Assembly: GCA_963556145.1 (NCBI GenBank)
Contig: OY744472.1
Span: 868,001 to 932,000, forward strand
Reading direction: 5' to 3'
Length of the DNA: 64,000 nucleotides
Origin: Hygrocybe punicea
Taxonomy: Eukaryota > Basidiomycota > Agaricomycetes > Agaricales > Hygrophoraceae
The position numbers were made by a program, and so were the translations under genes. The notes under the pieces were generated by a model. The model made no database searches and was not told the DNA's origin. It saw nothing but the letters and a program-made list of their open reading frames with translations. Shown piece by piece: positions 10,401-21,858 of this stretch. The first letter of the stretch is position 1. The number at the start of each line of letters is the position of its first letter.

Positions 10401-13400
10401 CTATGAATACCTTATATTTGCAGTATTATTCTTCTGACGTTTAGCAGAGAAATCATCTCTTGCATCCAAACATTCATACCGCAGACCAAAGTATTTCATG
10501 ATCTCTAGTTCTCTTTTAGAAAACTCGTGGTCTATAAAAGCATTATCCCATGTTTGTAATTTACTTTTGAGTTCTTTGCCACTTCTCCATGGCTTGAAAA
10601 ACGTTAACATTGTACAACAATAATATTCTTGATCACCACGGTAAGCCCTTGGCAAAGTGTTTGGAATAAAATTAGGAACTATGAAAGGATCATTCCCTTT
10701 CATTTTGGCATGGTGGGTAAGATATTGTGGATGATTGGGATGTAAAGTATAATCATTTTCAAATTTTGTCAATTTATTAAGATCAACTTCATTTGTTTTA
10801 TCAGCTATTTCTGTGCCTGCATGTCTATTCAAACTATCAGGTTTTGGAATTTCATCTATCTCCATGAGTATATCATTATCAACGACATCAGACAAGTTGT
10901 CATCACTGGAATAGTCAACATTAGTAGGTTCAGTGCAAGAGTCAGACAAATCATCACAGCCTAGATTGTCAAAAATTTGGTTTTGCACTGGTTCTTTTCT
11001 GGCCCTTTTGGTCTTTGTTTTGGTGCGTCTTTTCTTTGGTTCCATAGTGGCAAGACATATCCAGTCATACAGTGATACATTATCATACAAGGCAGGTCTG
11101 AACATATAATTATTTACTTTGGAAAGTCCAATGTATGCGCCATTATTCTTACCAATAACAACCTTTTGTGCATTATTTTGGTCTTCACATATATTAGGAA
11201 TTTCTTCATCAGACCATGCACTGATAACCTCTTTAACATAAGATCTCCAAAAGAATGGCACGAATTTATGACTGGTGTAGTGATCAGGATTTCCAAGGAC
11301 ATATAATGAAGCCATTGGAGCACCAATTTCCATTTTGGAGGTGAGTGAATTGACTATTTGTGTAAACAGCTTTCTGACTTTGTATTTTCTTTTCAGGTCG
11401 CCACCAATCATTTCGGAATTCTTATCAAAAATACTTTTTATCACTTCAAAAATGCTATAGGTCTTCAAGGAGAATTTTGTAATATAATCTGTTATGTATG
11501 CAACTATGGCCTTTATAGCAGTACCTGATAATAAGCTGGTCACATCAGAATTGCATCGTAGCATATATGTAACTTCAGGTGTCACCGTGTTCATCCAAGG
11601 TTCACCATGCTTGAGGTTGAGAGCACCAGTGTTAGGTTCTACAAAAGTTTGTTGAAAGATATCACGGGGAAATCGTCGTTTACATTCACCTTTCGAATTA
11701 AGACAGTATGGCTTTTTTTTGCCATCATGCCTGTTATGTACATTTAATCGCAATAAAAGATCATCTACAACATCTTGAAACCTTTGCCACCATGTTGATC
11801 TTTTGTTGTGATATTGACAATTCATGGAACAATTATATGATGGTGGATCTGGCATGACACATGTTGGTGGTTGATATTCAGGTTTCGACATTGTCTGTTC
11901 CATTTTCTGTGATACCTCATCTTTAGAACCTGTCATGAATTGTCCTACACACAAACTTTCCAAATATTCCACTAATCTTTTCTGAAAGTCAGAATTTTCA
12001 CCCATAATTTTGTCACGTATTTCCTGAGGTGTAAGGCATCCCTTTATCCACAACAGCATATGAAGATGCAAGGTAAGATGTCCTTGTTCCTCTACCGTTG
12101 CATAATAACCTGATGTGTTTCCATACAGGCCAGGATGAGATTCATTTATTCCTAATATATGTTTGATGAACATTTCAGTAGTAAAGTGAAAAAAGCGGGC
12201 TCCAGCAACTGGATTGTTTGCAATTAGTTTGTAACAATCCTGGGGTAGACGTAGTTTAGGATAAAACTTTTCTTTGTTGTCAGCATAATATAAGCATAGT
12301 GGGTGATTGATGTCTGCAGGTGCAAAAGTGATAAACCAAGTCGGAGCACCAATATAGGATATCAGAGACCAAATCTCATTTCGCATGTATTTCTTGTTAG
12401 TAATTGAACCTTTGACCTGACCAGCTACGTGATCCAGATCAGAAATGAGTTTATAGCATGCTTTCTCTTCCGATGTATCTGGTTTGACTCTATCACCTCT
12501 AGATAATCTCTTAGAGAGGTCATCCAAAACAGCTGTATTGATATTCATCAGGCGATCTGCAATATCGTTGAAATTATGTTTATTAGTCAACAAATATCCT
12601 CCGGTTGTACTGTCCTTGATTTGTTCTTGATTGAATGCAATCAATGGAAAATAGGGATCGGTTTGAAATCTTTTGTCATAGTACATCAGGAGATGTCTTT
12701 TGTGCATCATATCACTGATGCTTAAAACATCATTGTCTATGCTGCTAATACCACCCAAGCCATATGGAAATAGGCAGGGAAACATCATAGGATATAACTG
12801 AGGATTATTAAAGAACGATTCTGGATTTCTAGCATGGCTTATGGCAAGAACACCACCATGGTCATCTATCAAGTGCTTGGTCGCTCTAGCTATTAATGCC
12901 TTTGGACTTGTAATATCTAGATTTTCGCCAGTTACTCCACTAACAACAAAGGGACAAGGCCCATCTTCCACACCATCTTCCACTTCATTGTCAAATGCAC
13001 TAGTGGCTTCTGGTTCCTTATTTGTGTCTGCTGGTCGATATGCAACCACAACAGGAATTCCATGATCTGGATATTGTGCTAGATTTTCATAGGAGATATC
13101 TAAATCATAGTAATCCATGTGATTCAATTTCAGCCATTCTAAAGCTGCAGAAACTCGCCTTCGGCGAACCAATAAAGGCGTTCGCTCCATGTCTTCTGGA
13201 GTTGGTCTGGCAGGACCGGTGAAAATAAACGCTAGCACTTCATCAAGTTCTTTAATTGTTGGAGGCAACCGTTGATATATCTTTGGTGTTGGGTTTTGAA
13301 ACATGATGGCATTTGCTTTCATTTTATGCATCCCAGAGGAGACACGAACAATACATTTGTTGTGACGAACACGGGCAATCAAAAGTTGTTCAGCAAATGT

Positions 13401-14936
13401 TAGATTTTGAAGTTGTGCAGGAATTCTTCCCATCCAAAGTCCATTCGCCAAAGCATATTTGGGAGTTTGGCCTTTATTCAGACTGAGCACACATGGTTTG
13501 CATATCCATTTACATGTGTCATCTAGCACTGGACCTTTGATATCCTCTATTGGATCAGAACAATGATATCGTTCACATCTTGTGATTCCCATATTGTCTC
13601 TAGTTAATATTTTCAGATTAACCTTCGTCTTTGACAATAAAGACATGTTTTTCAATGCAACCAATTGACCACATACAGCACACCCACTTTCTTGGAAACA
13701 TTCAGGTGATGTATCTCTGCACCAGTTGCTGATTATGGTTTCCTTCAATTCAATAGATGGAGGAGGAGGAGGAAATAATTGCTCATCTGACTTGTCCAAT
13801 TCTTCTTTCATTTGAGCCTGAGTTTCTTCTTTGCCACACTCATATGTTTCTGTCATTTTTTGTCTTCTGTACCACTGTTTACACAGGTCTTTATGTGATT
13901 TAATATCATGCACATGAAAAATAGAAACATGAGTATCACAAGCTGAACAATTATGCCTCATTAATGCCACAGATAGATCTTGTCCATGTAATCTTCGTAA
14001 TGTCTTTGACAAATATATACCATGTATTGTTGTTATTTCACCAATATCCTTCACTGTCAAATTTGGCAGAAGTTCATGTAAAGGCATTTTAACACATGCA
14101 TATGTTTTTCTATCTTCATATAAAGTGTTGGCTGTTTGTTCATCAATATGCCCCACATATTCGAATAATATGTCAGAATCATGGTTGATATTATTAGACG
14201 GTAGCATAAAAGATTGAAGAAAGCTAAACTTGAATGTTGGTATTCGTTTACCACCACCAATGTAGTCATATCTATAAACGAAATTTATATATAAAGATTT
14301 AAACAAGTGTCCGAATAAATTCAAATTGAACACAATTATGTTTGAACGGCTATGCCGTATTATTAAACATAGTGTGGTCCACAGCAACGTTGCATGTGAT
14401 AGAGAACTAGTAATACAATGAAATAAATATGTTTTGAAATCATGTCGTCTCAATAGCGATCGCATGAGCAATGCTTTGATCATTTTACAACGACATTGGA
14501 CAGTGATAGGTTTGAGAAGACAATACAAAGCAAAGAGATATTTAGGAGGTAAGAAATATGTTCTGGCATATTGAATAGAACGTATTCGCATTTTGAAGGC
14601 GCTATTTTTAAATGTAGTCCAAACGAATAATGGATCGACTGTCAAGTTATCTTTTGTTTCCTTTGTTATTCCAATGATCTTTACATATAGTGTTGCATTT
14701 ATTTGCATCAATATTGTTGCATCGCCCTGATCTGGGGCCAACTCATGTTCTATGAGTTTTCTTTGAAAAACACCCAATTCTTGGGTCAAGGTCGATATCA
14801 CAGGACAGGAAATTGGTTCAGGAGAGATATACATAAGTTTGTCTTGGCATAGTTGTGGAAATAATGTTGCATTTGCAAGGAAATATAGATAAGTCAAACA
14901 TGCAATGCAGACATGGATGATGTTGTGGGGATTCAT
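10401..14936 (-). CDS. Helitron Rep (HUH) section
   Basis: A 1511-residue open frame. From about residue 480 it has the Cys-rich N-terminal block of Helitron proteins (CKWICKPC, then ALANGLWMGRIP and ARVRHNKCIVRV). The Helitron_like_N region follows, with the HUH motif HLTLHLHMLLW at about 953-960 and the two-tyrosine motif YITDYITK at about 1146-1153. Both catalytic motifs are intact. They nick and join DNA at the transposon ends. The first ~230 residues are hydrophobic, unlike the rest, and may be a chance open frame, so the true start could lie nearer 14270 or follow an intron. The frame ends in a TAG at 10401-10403, and reading past it leads directly into the helicase. Confidence 0.9.
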   Translation of the reverse strand: MNPHNIIHVCIACLTYLYFLANATLFPQLCQDKLMYISPEPISCPVISTLTQELGVFQRKLIEHELAPDQGDATILMQINATLYVKIIGITKETKDNLTVDPLFVWTTFKNSAFKMRIRSIQYARTYFLPPKYLFALYCLLKPITVQCRCKMIKALLMRSLLRRHDFKTYLFHCITSSLSHATLLWTTLCLIIRHSRSNIIVFNLNLFGHLFKSLYINFVYRYDYIGGGKRIPTFKFSFLQSFMLPSNNINHDSDILFEYVGHIDEQTANTLYEDRKTYACVKMPLHELLPNLTVKDIGEITTIHGIYLSKTLRRLHGQDLSVALMRHNCSACDTHVSIFHVHDIKSHKDLCKQWYRRQKMTETYECGKEETQAQMKEELDKSDEQLFPPPPPSIELKETIISNWCRDTSPECFQESGCAVCGQLVALKNMSLLSKTKVNLKILTRDNMGITRCERYHCSDPIEDIKGPVLDDTCKWICKPCVLSLNKGQTPKYALANGLWMGRIPAQLQNLTFAEQLLIARVRHNKCIVRVSSGMHKMKANAIMFQNPTPKIYQRLPPTIKELDEVLAFIFTGPARPTPEDMERTPLLVRRRRVSAALEWLKLNHMDYYDLDISYENLAQYPDHGIPVVVAYRPADTNKEPEATSAFDNEVEDGVEDGPCPFVVSGVTGENLDITSPKALIARATKHLIDDHGGVLAISHARNPESFFNNPQLYPMMFPCLFPYGLGGISSIDNDVLSISDMMHKRHLLMYYDKRFQTDPYFPLIAFNQEQIKDSTTGGYLLTNKHNFNDIADRLMNINTAVLDDLSKRLSRGDRVKPDTSEEKACYKLISDLDHVAGQVKGSITNKKYMRNEIWSLISYIGAPTWFITFAPADINHPLCLYYADNKEKFYPKLRLPQDCYKLIANNPVAGARFFHFTTEMFIKHILGINESHPGLYGNTSGYYATVEEQGHLTLHLHMLLWIKGCLTPQEIRDKIMGENSDFQKRLVEYLESLCVGQFMTGSKDEVSQKMEQTMSKPEYQPPTCVMPDPPSYNCSMNCQYHNKRSTWWQRFQDVVDDLLLRLNVHNRHDGKKKPYCLNSKGECKRRFPRDIFQQTFVEPNTGALNLKHGEPWMNTVTPEVTYMLRCNSDVTSLLSGTAIKAIVAYITDYITKFSLKTYSIFEVIKSIFDKNSEMIGGDLKRKYKVRKLFTQIVNSLTSKMEIGAPMASLYVLGNPDHYTSHKFVPFFWRSYVKEVISAWSDEEIPNICEDQNNAQKVVIGKNNGAYIGLSKVNNYMFRPALYDNVSLYDWICLATMEPKKRRTKTKTKRARKEPVQNQIFDNLGCDDLSDSCTEPTNVDYSSDDNLSDVVDNDILMEIDEIPKPDSLNRHAGTEIADKTNEVDLNKLTKFENDYTLHPNHPQYLTHHAKMKGNDPFIVPNFIPNTLPRAYRGDQEYYCCTMLTFFKPWRSGKELKSKLQTWDNAFIDHEFSKRELEIMKYFGLRYECLDARDDFSAKRQKNNTANIRYS

Positions 14937-15914
14937 GAGGATTTGTGACAGTAAGAGGAAACACCGCCCATTTAACTAGTCAAGTGGTTCGGATCATGAA
15001 TAACAATTAACACAATGGGATTGATCATATGACATTATATTATTTGTAAGCTTTTCCCAAAACACCATAAGGCGTGCCTGAATCTTTAGAAATCTGTGTT
15101 TACTTTTTTATTCCATTCTATGTTCCTGTGACATGCCTTGATACAGGCCAAAAATGCATCTGTATCATGAATAGCTGCCTTACGATCTTATTAGGGGTCT
15201 GGCTGACAAGACATTGATCCAACCAACTGAGACAAAACAGGTATTGAAGTTGAACAACCAGGCTGTTTGACAACTGTTCATATTTGACAATTACTTGGTA
15301 ATTCGTGGAAATTATCATTGCTCTTCATCCTTGTCAGAAATACATTGTCATTTTTATGGAGCTGTACGTATCATTCCCACACAAGTATACTGTATTATTC
15401 CGGTACCAAATAGTCATAGCTCCCCTTGGAGTGACAGCTATATCTTCCACTACAAGAGGGGGTTTTGTTACTCTTGTATCATTGTATCCTCATTTAATAG
15501 GTCCATAAAGTTCGCGATTCTGGTTTCTTACATATATTCAATTTTAATTTTCGTTAGCCCGAACCTAAGTCATCTCAGGTTGTCCTTCTCAGGTTGAGTG
15601 AGTCGGTAGTTGTACTATGAACTGAACTGAAAGTAATGCATTCACCAGGATATATTTTAGACAAACAGATTTTCAGTCAACAAGATTGATGCCTTACGTT
15701 GTATCTATGCTTACTATCATGCTCAATTCTTATGGTCATACAGTAACACAAGTCATTTTTAACAGAGCAAAAAGAAGTACATATATAGACACTGTAGCGA
15801 TGTATGAGGAGGACATTTGAGGGCACATGTTTCCAGAAATCAACGACTGGGATAAAGTCTTTTTAGTCAAATATAATGAATACTCCACAAAAAGAAGGAC
15901 TTACTCCTCCGAAA
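14937..15914. other. Helitron 5' flank and intergenic DNA
   Basis: AT-rich, with no supported gene. The 5' end of the Helitron should lie here, but no unique TC boundary could be chosen. Confidence 0.5.
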
Positions 15915-18649
15915 TTAAGGCCCAGGATCCAGTTTGGATGTCGACGGCTTGGGAGATGAAGGCCTCGTTTGGCTCGGAGGAATCGAGAGTAGGATTTCGG
16001 GTGGAACGATGTTGCTCCAATCCACGTCCATCGATGAAGCGCTGGGCTCCGCAGGGGTCGATGATTGGTGGCGTGACGATGCACGCGTATTGGGACGGAA
16101 TCCTAGGATGTTGAGAAGATCAGAATTGGAATAGATACAGCCATGTGATGTTGAAACACATACCCGGAGTCGGTGACTTCTTCGGTGGCTTCACCAGTTT
16201 GAGCTTCTCTGCAATAATGCCCGCTTGCTCCAAAGCGACATCTAGCTTCCTCCTCTTTGTTATCTCGCCGTCCTCGTGATCACTGCTGAGAGACTCTTGT
16301 TTTGGTTCGGGAGGTCCATCGTCGTTGTGCATGATTGCATCGTGATCGACATCCAACAACCCGACCCACTCTGTTCCTACAGCGTCGAACTTCGGGGATT
16401 CCAGTGGAACATCAACCGGCTCGGAGGAGATGGGTGGTTTAACTTCCACTGTCAATTTTTCGGATTCCGATTTCTTGGATCCGCGCGACGGCCCAATTTC
16501 GACAGCGACTGCGATATGTCAGTGCATTAATCATAGCAACGTGAGCAACGTACGCATTTGAGCCTTGGACCGCTTCTTCTTTACCGGGGCTAAGTCTTCC
16601 TCCATCTTTACGTCATCTATACATGAATAAATGTGTTGGATTATCGTTTTGATATTCGGAATTCAATAACTCACCGTCATCGTCGTCCTCGGCTTTGGAC
16701 TTGATTGTGCGTTCTGTCATGAAGAAGGGTTTTCATGTATGACAATCACAGACAATGAAAGTACTTACTGGACTTGGGTTTGGGCTTGGGCTTCTTTTTG
16801 TCCTTCTCGGACGAATTGTCTGCGCCACCTGAATATTCAGTACATCTATACACTGGTATGGTAGAAATTTTGTACAAACCAGCAGAAGATGTCTTCTGTT
16901 TTTTGACTGATTTTGACTTGGCTTTGCCCTTGCCCTTGCCCTCGGGAACCAGCTCCTCTGCAAATGTATTATATCATTAGCACAATCACATATGTAATTC
17001 TAGATCATACCTTCATCATCGTCCGCCACATCGGCATCGACGAGGACACTATGTCCTTTACACCAAGCAATAACCTGACCGATTATTTTGAGCTTTGTGG
17101 CGTCCGGAAGCTCACCGAACGACCAATTTGCAGAGGTTCCACTGTGCCATGCTGGCACAGATTCGTCGTATTTCGCCCAATCTATGATGCCAGACGTCAT
17201 AATCCATTTGTCTGCCAATGCGTATATATACTCACCGAGGTCCTCTGGCATGGTCTCGGTGCTAACAGTGCCATGTTGAATTAATGCCGATGGAGAATGC
17301 TTGCCGACATAAAACTCTTTGAGGAGCCAATCGTCGAAGATCGTGCTTCGCCAGTCACGGGTAACCTCGTTGGCCCGTTTTGCGACCAAAACCTCTGCCC
17401 AAATTTCGTCCATGACGGTGTCGGTATACTTGAGGTAATCCCGAAGTAAATCAGTCCCTTCCTTATTGTTTTTGATGTAGTCCGGCGAGTAGTTGGGTGC
17501 CTTGTTGTATGCGATGGCTGCTGTCGCGTAGATGTACATATCCATTTGATAAATCAAGCGACGGAGCGGTTCCTCGTATCGTTGTAGAGGGTCCTCAACC
17601 CTCTGAGGCCGTAACATCAATATCTAGCGAATCCGCTCGAACCCGACGTCTCTAGCAATCTACGTTCGAACCCGACGCAACCCGACGCAACCCGATGCAT
17701 ACCGAGTAGCACGGCCGCTCACGTACCTGGTCGGTCTATCTCCTAAACTCGCGGAACTTCAAATATCAAAGATAGATCTCATCGGACTGGGATCCCGACA
17801 TCGGACTTGCCTTATTCATGCCTAGCGTCTCCCTTATGGGGATATAGTAAAGTATTTTGCATCTTTTACGGTTTTTATATCTTCCACCCATTTTCCCTGT
17901 CATCGTCGCCTCGCAACGCTCTTCCTACTTCCCCATTTTTATTCTCCTTTGTTTCCTCTCATCGGCCGAGGACTCTCGTCCGAATCTAGGTACAGAACTT
18001 TGTAGTATAAAAACGGTGCCCAAGCGCCGTCTCAAAATAAGAAACCAGTTCCCCCATTTCCTCTCTCTGAGAATTAAGTCTCTCAGTAAATTCCATCGCA
18101 CACATTGCTCGTCGGATTCCTCGACGCCCTCCCCGTCGTTCTACCGCCTTTATCTCTACCGCCTTTATCTCTACGTTTCTCGTCACCCGACACCCGACCC
18201 GCCGTACCCGACATCGTCGGCTTCGTCGGCTTCGATCGGTCTCGATAGATTTCAGTAGTTTACTCGGCGGCTTCTTACTTTTTATATCCTATTATCTTAC
18301 TGAAGCTTGTTAGACTATTCCTAGTCACTTCTACGCTGACCCCACAGGCTTAGGATTATTATTCCGCAGCCACCCCGACCTCGCCTTTACATCGTTCGGG
18401 GATTTCGCGCCATAACTCACCTCGGGCGGTGGCATCGTGGGGGTGTGTCTTCAGTACATAGAGATTACGAGAAAATACGGGAATGGTGCCGGATTCCTTG
18501 TTGGGTGCCGGAATCTTGGGCGGGACCATGTACTGGATTTGGAAGATGTGATGTAGCTCCTGCAGCTTTTTGGGCAGCGCATCAGGCCAGTACTTGAAGG
18601 CGGCGGGATTGACAGCGGGAGTCGAGGTTTTGACGACTGGCAAGGACAT
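15915..18649 (-). pseudogene. Seven-exon host gene split by a solo LTR
   Basis: The start ATG at 18647-18649 gives MSLPVVKTSTPAVN. Exon 1 is interrupted at 18391/17583 by a solo LTR. Omitting the LTR and one copy of the TCGT duplication makes the frame continuous: IPER on one side runs straight into YEEPLRR on the other. Introns are at 16958-17010, 16829-16879, 16714-16768, 16617-16674, 16509-16553 and 16103-16163, all GT-AG, 45-61 nt and frame-preserving. The stop is at 15915-15917. The N-terminal 250 residues are alpha-helical in character with conserved-looking aromatic residues (YWPDALPKKL, WSFGELPDATK). The tail is basic and acidic (KGKGKGKAKSK, KKKPKPKPK), suggesting a nuclear protein. 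Family not recognised. The LTR contains stops in this frame, so the gene is very probably dead unless the LTR is spliced out. Confidence 0.8.
17583..18391 (+). mobile_element. Solo LTR of the Ty3/gypsy family found at 46385
   Basis: 809 bp, TG...CA ends, closely matching the 795-bp LTRs at 46385 and 55392. Most of the length difference is a 15-bp tandem duplication (CGCCTTTATCTCTAC) at about 18148-18177. TCGT flanks both sides (17579-17582 and 18392-18395), a 4-bp target duplication. No internal retroelement sequence remains, so it arose by LTR-LTR recombination. It sits in the coding exon of the gene above, in the opposite orientation. Confidence 0.95.
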
Positions 18650-18727
18650 GGTAGATGAAATAAAAGTTTTTTGGTCGACGTGTGAGGCGATTTGAGAGCA
18701 AAAGAAAAGGGCGGATTTATTACTCAA

Positions 18728-19573
18728 CGCTCCAGACTATGAATACAGATGTCACGACCACGTGACCAGATCAATCGCCACATGTTCGACCTCATGTTCG
18801 GCTTCTTTGCATGCATAAACAACAGATCTATTTATTTATGTTTTTGATGTGGCTCGAGCTTAGAAGTTGTCCAAAGCTAGTAATTGCACGCAGAAAACCG
18901 ACATGTGCAGCGTATGGAATATTTTTCAGTTGGTAAGGCGATAAATCGAGTTAATTCGTTCGATGAATATTCACGGACTGGTCCGTTGACGGAAAAGCAC
19001 AACAAGTCTGACTTGTTGGATGGATGTAGAAGGACTAGATATACTACAACAAACATGTTGTTTGGTGTGTTCGGTCACCGGACATGTTTGGTGGATGTCA
19101 ATGTACGACTAGATATACTACACCGAACACATCGAACATGTTCGGTGTGTTCGGTGGAGATGTTCGGTGGATGTCAACCAACGGTTGTGACTAGATATAC
19201 CACACCGAACACACCGAACATGTTCGATGTGTTCGGTGTAGTATATCTCCTCATAATGGTTGGTTGACATCCACCGAACATCTCCACCGAACACACCGAA
19301 CACGTCCGATCTGTTTGGTGGATATTGCTCTTTCAAGACATTTAAATGATTCCATTGCTGATCAACGTGTTTGGCACGTGTTCGTTGTTTTATCATTGCC
19401 ACTCTTGTCAGGTGACATAATTCCGACGTCTTATAATTAGAAGGTTTGTGGAATCGTCACCACCCGCTATCAACCACCCTGAAAGTAATCAATCATTAAG
19501 GTATTGATGTATTAATGATATCTGTGTCTGTTCCTCATACCACCCATCCGAAATCCTGCCTAGGTCCACAAAC
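18728..19573. other. Intergenic with palindrome cluster
   Basis: No gene was found. The main content is the CCGAACA/TGTTCGG inverted-repeat cluster described separately at 19028-19302. Confidence 0.5.
19028..19302. repeat. Interlocked inverted repeats of CCGAACA units
   Basis: Arm A (19111-19155, 45 bp) is exactly inverted at 19204-19248. Arm B (19139-19182, 44 bp) is exactly inverted at 19259-19302. The order A-B-A'-B' overlaps rather than nests. 19193-19248 is itself a near-perfect 56-bp palindrome centred on CGAACATGTTCG. A diverged direct copy of the unit lies at about 19028-19105. Confidence 0.9.
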
Positions 19574-21309
19574 ATGCCATATAAGAAGGAACTTGGTTAT
19601 GAACTTTGCATGCACATCTGCCCTGGTCGAAAATGCGACTCTCCAAAAACGAAATGTCTTTTGTGGAAGAAGGAAGGCAACTCCTGCCAAAGACATGTCG
19701 GATCCGCACACCAACATCCCAAATGCGTTTCGTCTGGAATTTGTCCGCAGTCGGTATGTCTTGGTCGCAACATACGTGAAAATTCGCAGGGTGTCCGCAA
19801 TGCGACGGCCGCGGAACTCGATCTCCTTCCACGCAAAAGGCTATCATCCGACTCTGAGATGGAAACATCATCTGACTGTGAAACGGAACCACCAACCACC
19901 GTAAGCAACAATGAACGCCGTATAACCACATTAAGCAACAATGACGGCCGTGTTTTCAAAATCCTTTTTATCCTTGACCCAACAACTCGTATCGCGAGCA
20001 AAGCCGCAGCCATTAACGATCTTGCATTCGTCACCAGGACCATATCCGACATCGAACTCGATACCATTGCCCATCTTGATGGTTACGTCCATATCATCAA
20101 GTCATACAAGAGTTGCTATTCAGCATGTATTCAAGAATGGGTAATGTCTATTGTTTAATTTGTGGATTGTTGATACTGAAACGTATTTCACAACAAACAG
20201 GTTTATATTGGAATGCGACTACATCATGAGGATGGAGCCTGGCGCTTCAATGTCAAATACATATTTTGGCCCGAGTTCCTTCATGCAATACTTCGCCATC
20301 AAGACAAAGGCGATACGTGGCAAAAGTTCGCATCGGCAGATTGTGTATTTGGTGGTGTGGATATGGGAATGTCATACATGTAAGATTGACATTGCTTTAA
20401 TTAATTCTGCTCCGTTTTCGCTGCATTATACTGATGTCTTGACAGCGGTAACCAATACAGATTGACACTGGAAAATGTGTCGATTTTCATGACTGGCATG
20501 GACGAACTCTGTCGAACGGCACACATCTGGCCGCCTCCGAAGCAGATGAACACGGTCCATTCAAAATGGATACAAAATCAAAACTTGCTTCATGTCGCTT
20601 TGAATGTAACGCATACGATACGCCCTCAAGCAAAATTATTAAACGATGGCGACCAATTCCCACCGAATATTGTCTTGAAACGGACACACAGCGACACCGG
20701 TCATCACGTCCTATTACCTGGTGACGCCAAGCGAAATTGGGAATACATGCGCAATAACTGTGAGGTTCCAGGTTCACGTTGGTTTGGGCAAACGTACATC
20801 GAACCACTGAGTAAGATGGGCGAATGGTGTGTGTTTCTAGTTGTTGGAAAGGTCGTGTATACGGTGCACACCCTGTACAACAAGGAAAGCAAGTCCTGGA
20901 AGTGGGATATCGTCTCAAGTTTCTATACCTTGGATGAGTTAAGGTGAGTGCCCTTCATTTTCACTTGTCATATCATATGCATGATTGTCTTAACTTTGTC
21001 AGAATATTTCAAACGCAGGGGACTCTATTGAAGACGGTGGCATGCAATCCGGACAGGGGCGCCATTTCTATTCGAGAGCAAGGCAGAAACGAGTTCTTCG
21101 ACTTTGTCCAAAAGACCTACGAAGGGCTTTATGCGATAGAGTCCAATATGGTTGGTGGAAAACCATCAATGAGTGTTTTTTGCCGTATGGACATATCGCT
21201 CATTGTGGATTCCAAAACGGATACTGTGTCCTATTTCGTGAACGAGGTGGAACGTTATCACACATGCAGCCTCTGGTCGAACATGAAGTCAGGTCCGAAA
21301 TCCGTTTGA
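19574..21309 (+). CDS. ATP-grasp-like protein with Cys-rich N-terminus
   Basis: Four exons join in frame: 19574-20140, 20201-20379, 20446-20943 and 21003-21309. The introns are 60, 66 and 59 nt with GT-AG ends. The N-terminus has a cluster of Cys/His (CMHICPGRKC, CQRHVGSAHQHPKC, CPQSVC) that could bind zinc. The C-terminal half has NIVLKRTHSDTGHHVLLP, then FGQTYIEP and EWCVFLVVGKVVYTV, then CRMDISLIV followed by YFVNEVERYHTCSLW. This order (Lys strand, Q-x-hydrophobic-I-E, then R-x-D and N-E) matches the ATP-grasp fold as I know it. Substrate and role are unknown. The gene lies opposite and upstream of the gene at 21859-23880. Intron phases and the single stop support an intact gene. Confidence 0.7.
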
Positions 21310-21483
21310 GCACCCATTGGCTCATTAGCAGACACTTTTGCAGGGGTTTTCTATAAATGGTTGATTGACATCAAAGGTCCATACTCATATTTGTAATATT
21401 ATCTGTACAGTCAATGGATCGGTTCGCGTTTATTTCACAAAACAGACATAAGATACAAATATAAATGATGCTAAGTGGAGCAA
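21310..21483. other. Short intergenic segment
   Basis: No feature seen between the ATP-grasp-like gene and the duplicated exon. Confidence 0.4.
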
Positions 21484-21636
21484 TCATTTCGGCACTCCCA
21501 AGACCATGACCCATTGCACATTGAGTGAAATGCTCTTCATCATGTCATCTACACACTTGAATGTATTGATGGTGTGTCCAACAACGACACAGGATCCTGC
21601 AGGGATATTGTGCGGGAAGATGGGTAGTTGCGGTAT
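21484..21636 (-). pseudogene. Duplicated last exon of the neighbouring gene
   Basis: In translation this segment reads IPAGSCVVVGHTINTFK and then SISLNVQWVMVLG, ending in TGA at 21484-21486. It is a diverged copy of the end of the gene at 21859-23880, which reads VPAESCVVVGHTINTFK and SISLNVQWVMVLGISH. Upstream exons are absent, so it is a remnant of a tandem duplication. Confidence 0.8.
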
Positions 21637-21858
21637 TTTATAAATGGCTTGTAGACATTACAAATGTATACTCATATTTTTGAACTTCACTTGTACATTA
21701 GTCAACTTTAAATGTCACAAATCGGATCTCATGTCTGAGAGGCACGAAACGCTTTGATTTCAATGGTAGGTACATTACAAATTCAAGGCAACATAAAGAG
21801 AATTGGCAATAGGCCACGCTGCATGGCACACTAGTTTCATGACGAGAAAGACGACAAG

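Larger units (their letters stand above)
7122..14936 (-). mobile_element. Helitron, nearly complete; 5' end not resolved
   Basis: A rolling-circle transposon on the minus strand. Its 3' terminus reads CTAG at 7122-7125, bordered by a host A at 7121 on the plus strand (a T after CTAG on the minus strand), as expected for insertion between A and T. A hairpin at 7136-7153 lies 10 nt inside. The coding region 7191-14936 is one continuous frame broken only by a TAG at 10401-10403 and a TGA at 7833-7835. It encodes Rep (HUH), PIF1-family helicase and a C-terminal cysteine-peptidase-like domain. The 5' TC end must lie beyond 14936, but several equally good candidates exist before the neighbouring gene at 15915, so the true element is longer than given. 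Confidence 0.9.

Noticed and set aside
14270..14936. Hydrophobic N-terminus of the Helitron Rep frame as a real membrane domain
   Set aside because: Helitron Rep proteins have no such domain. The segment is AT-rich and probably open by chance or contains an intron.
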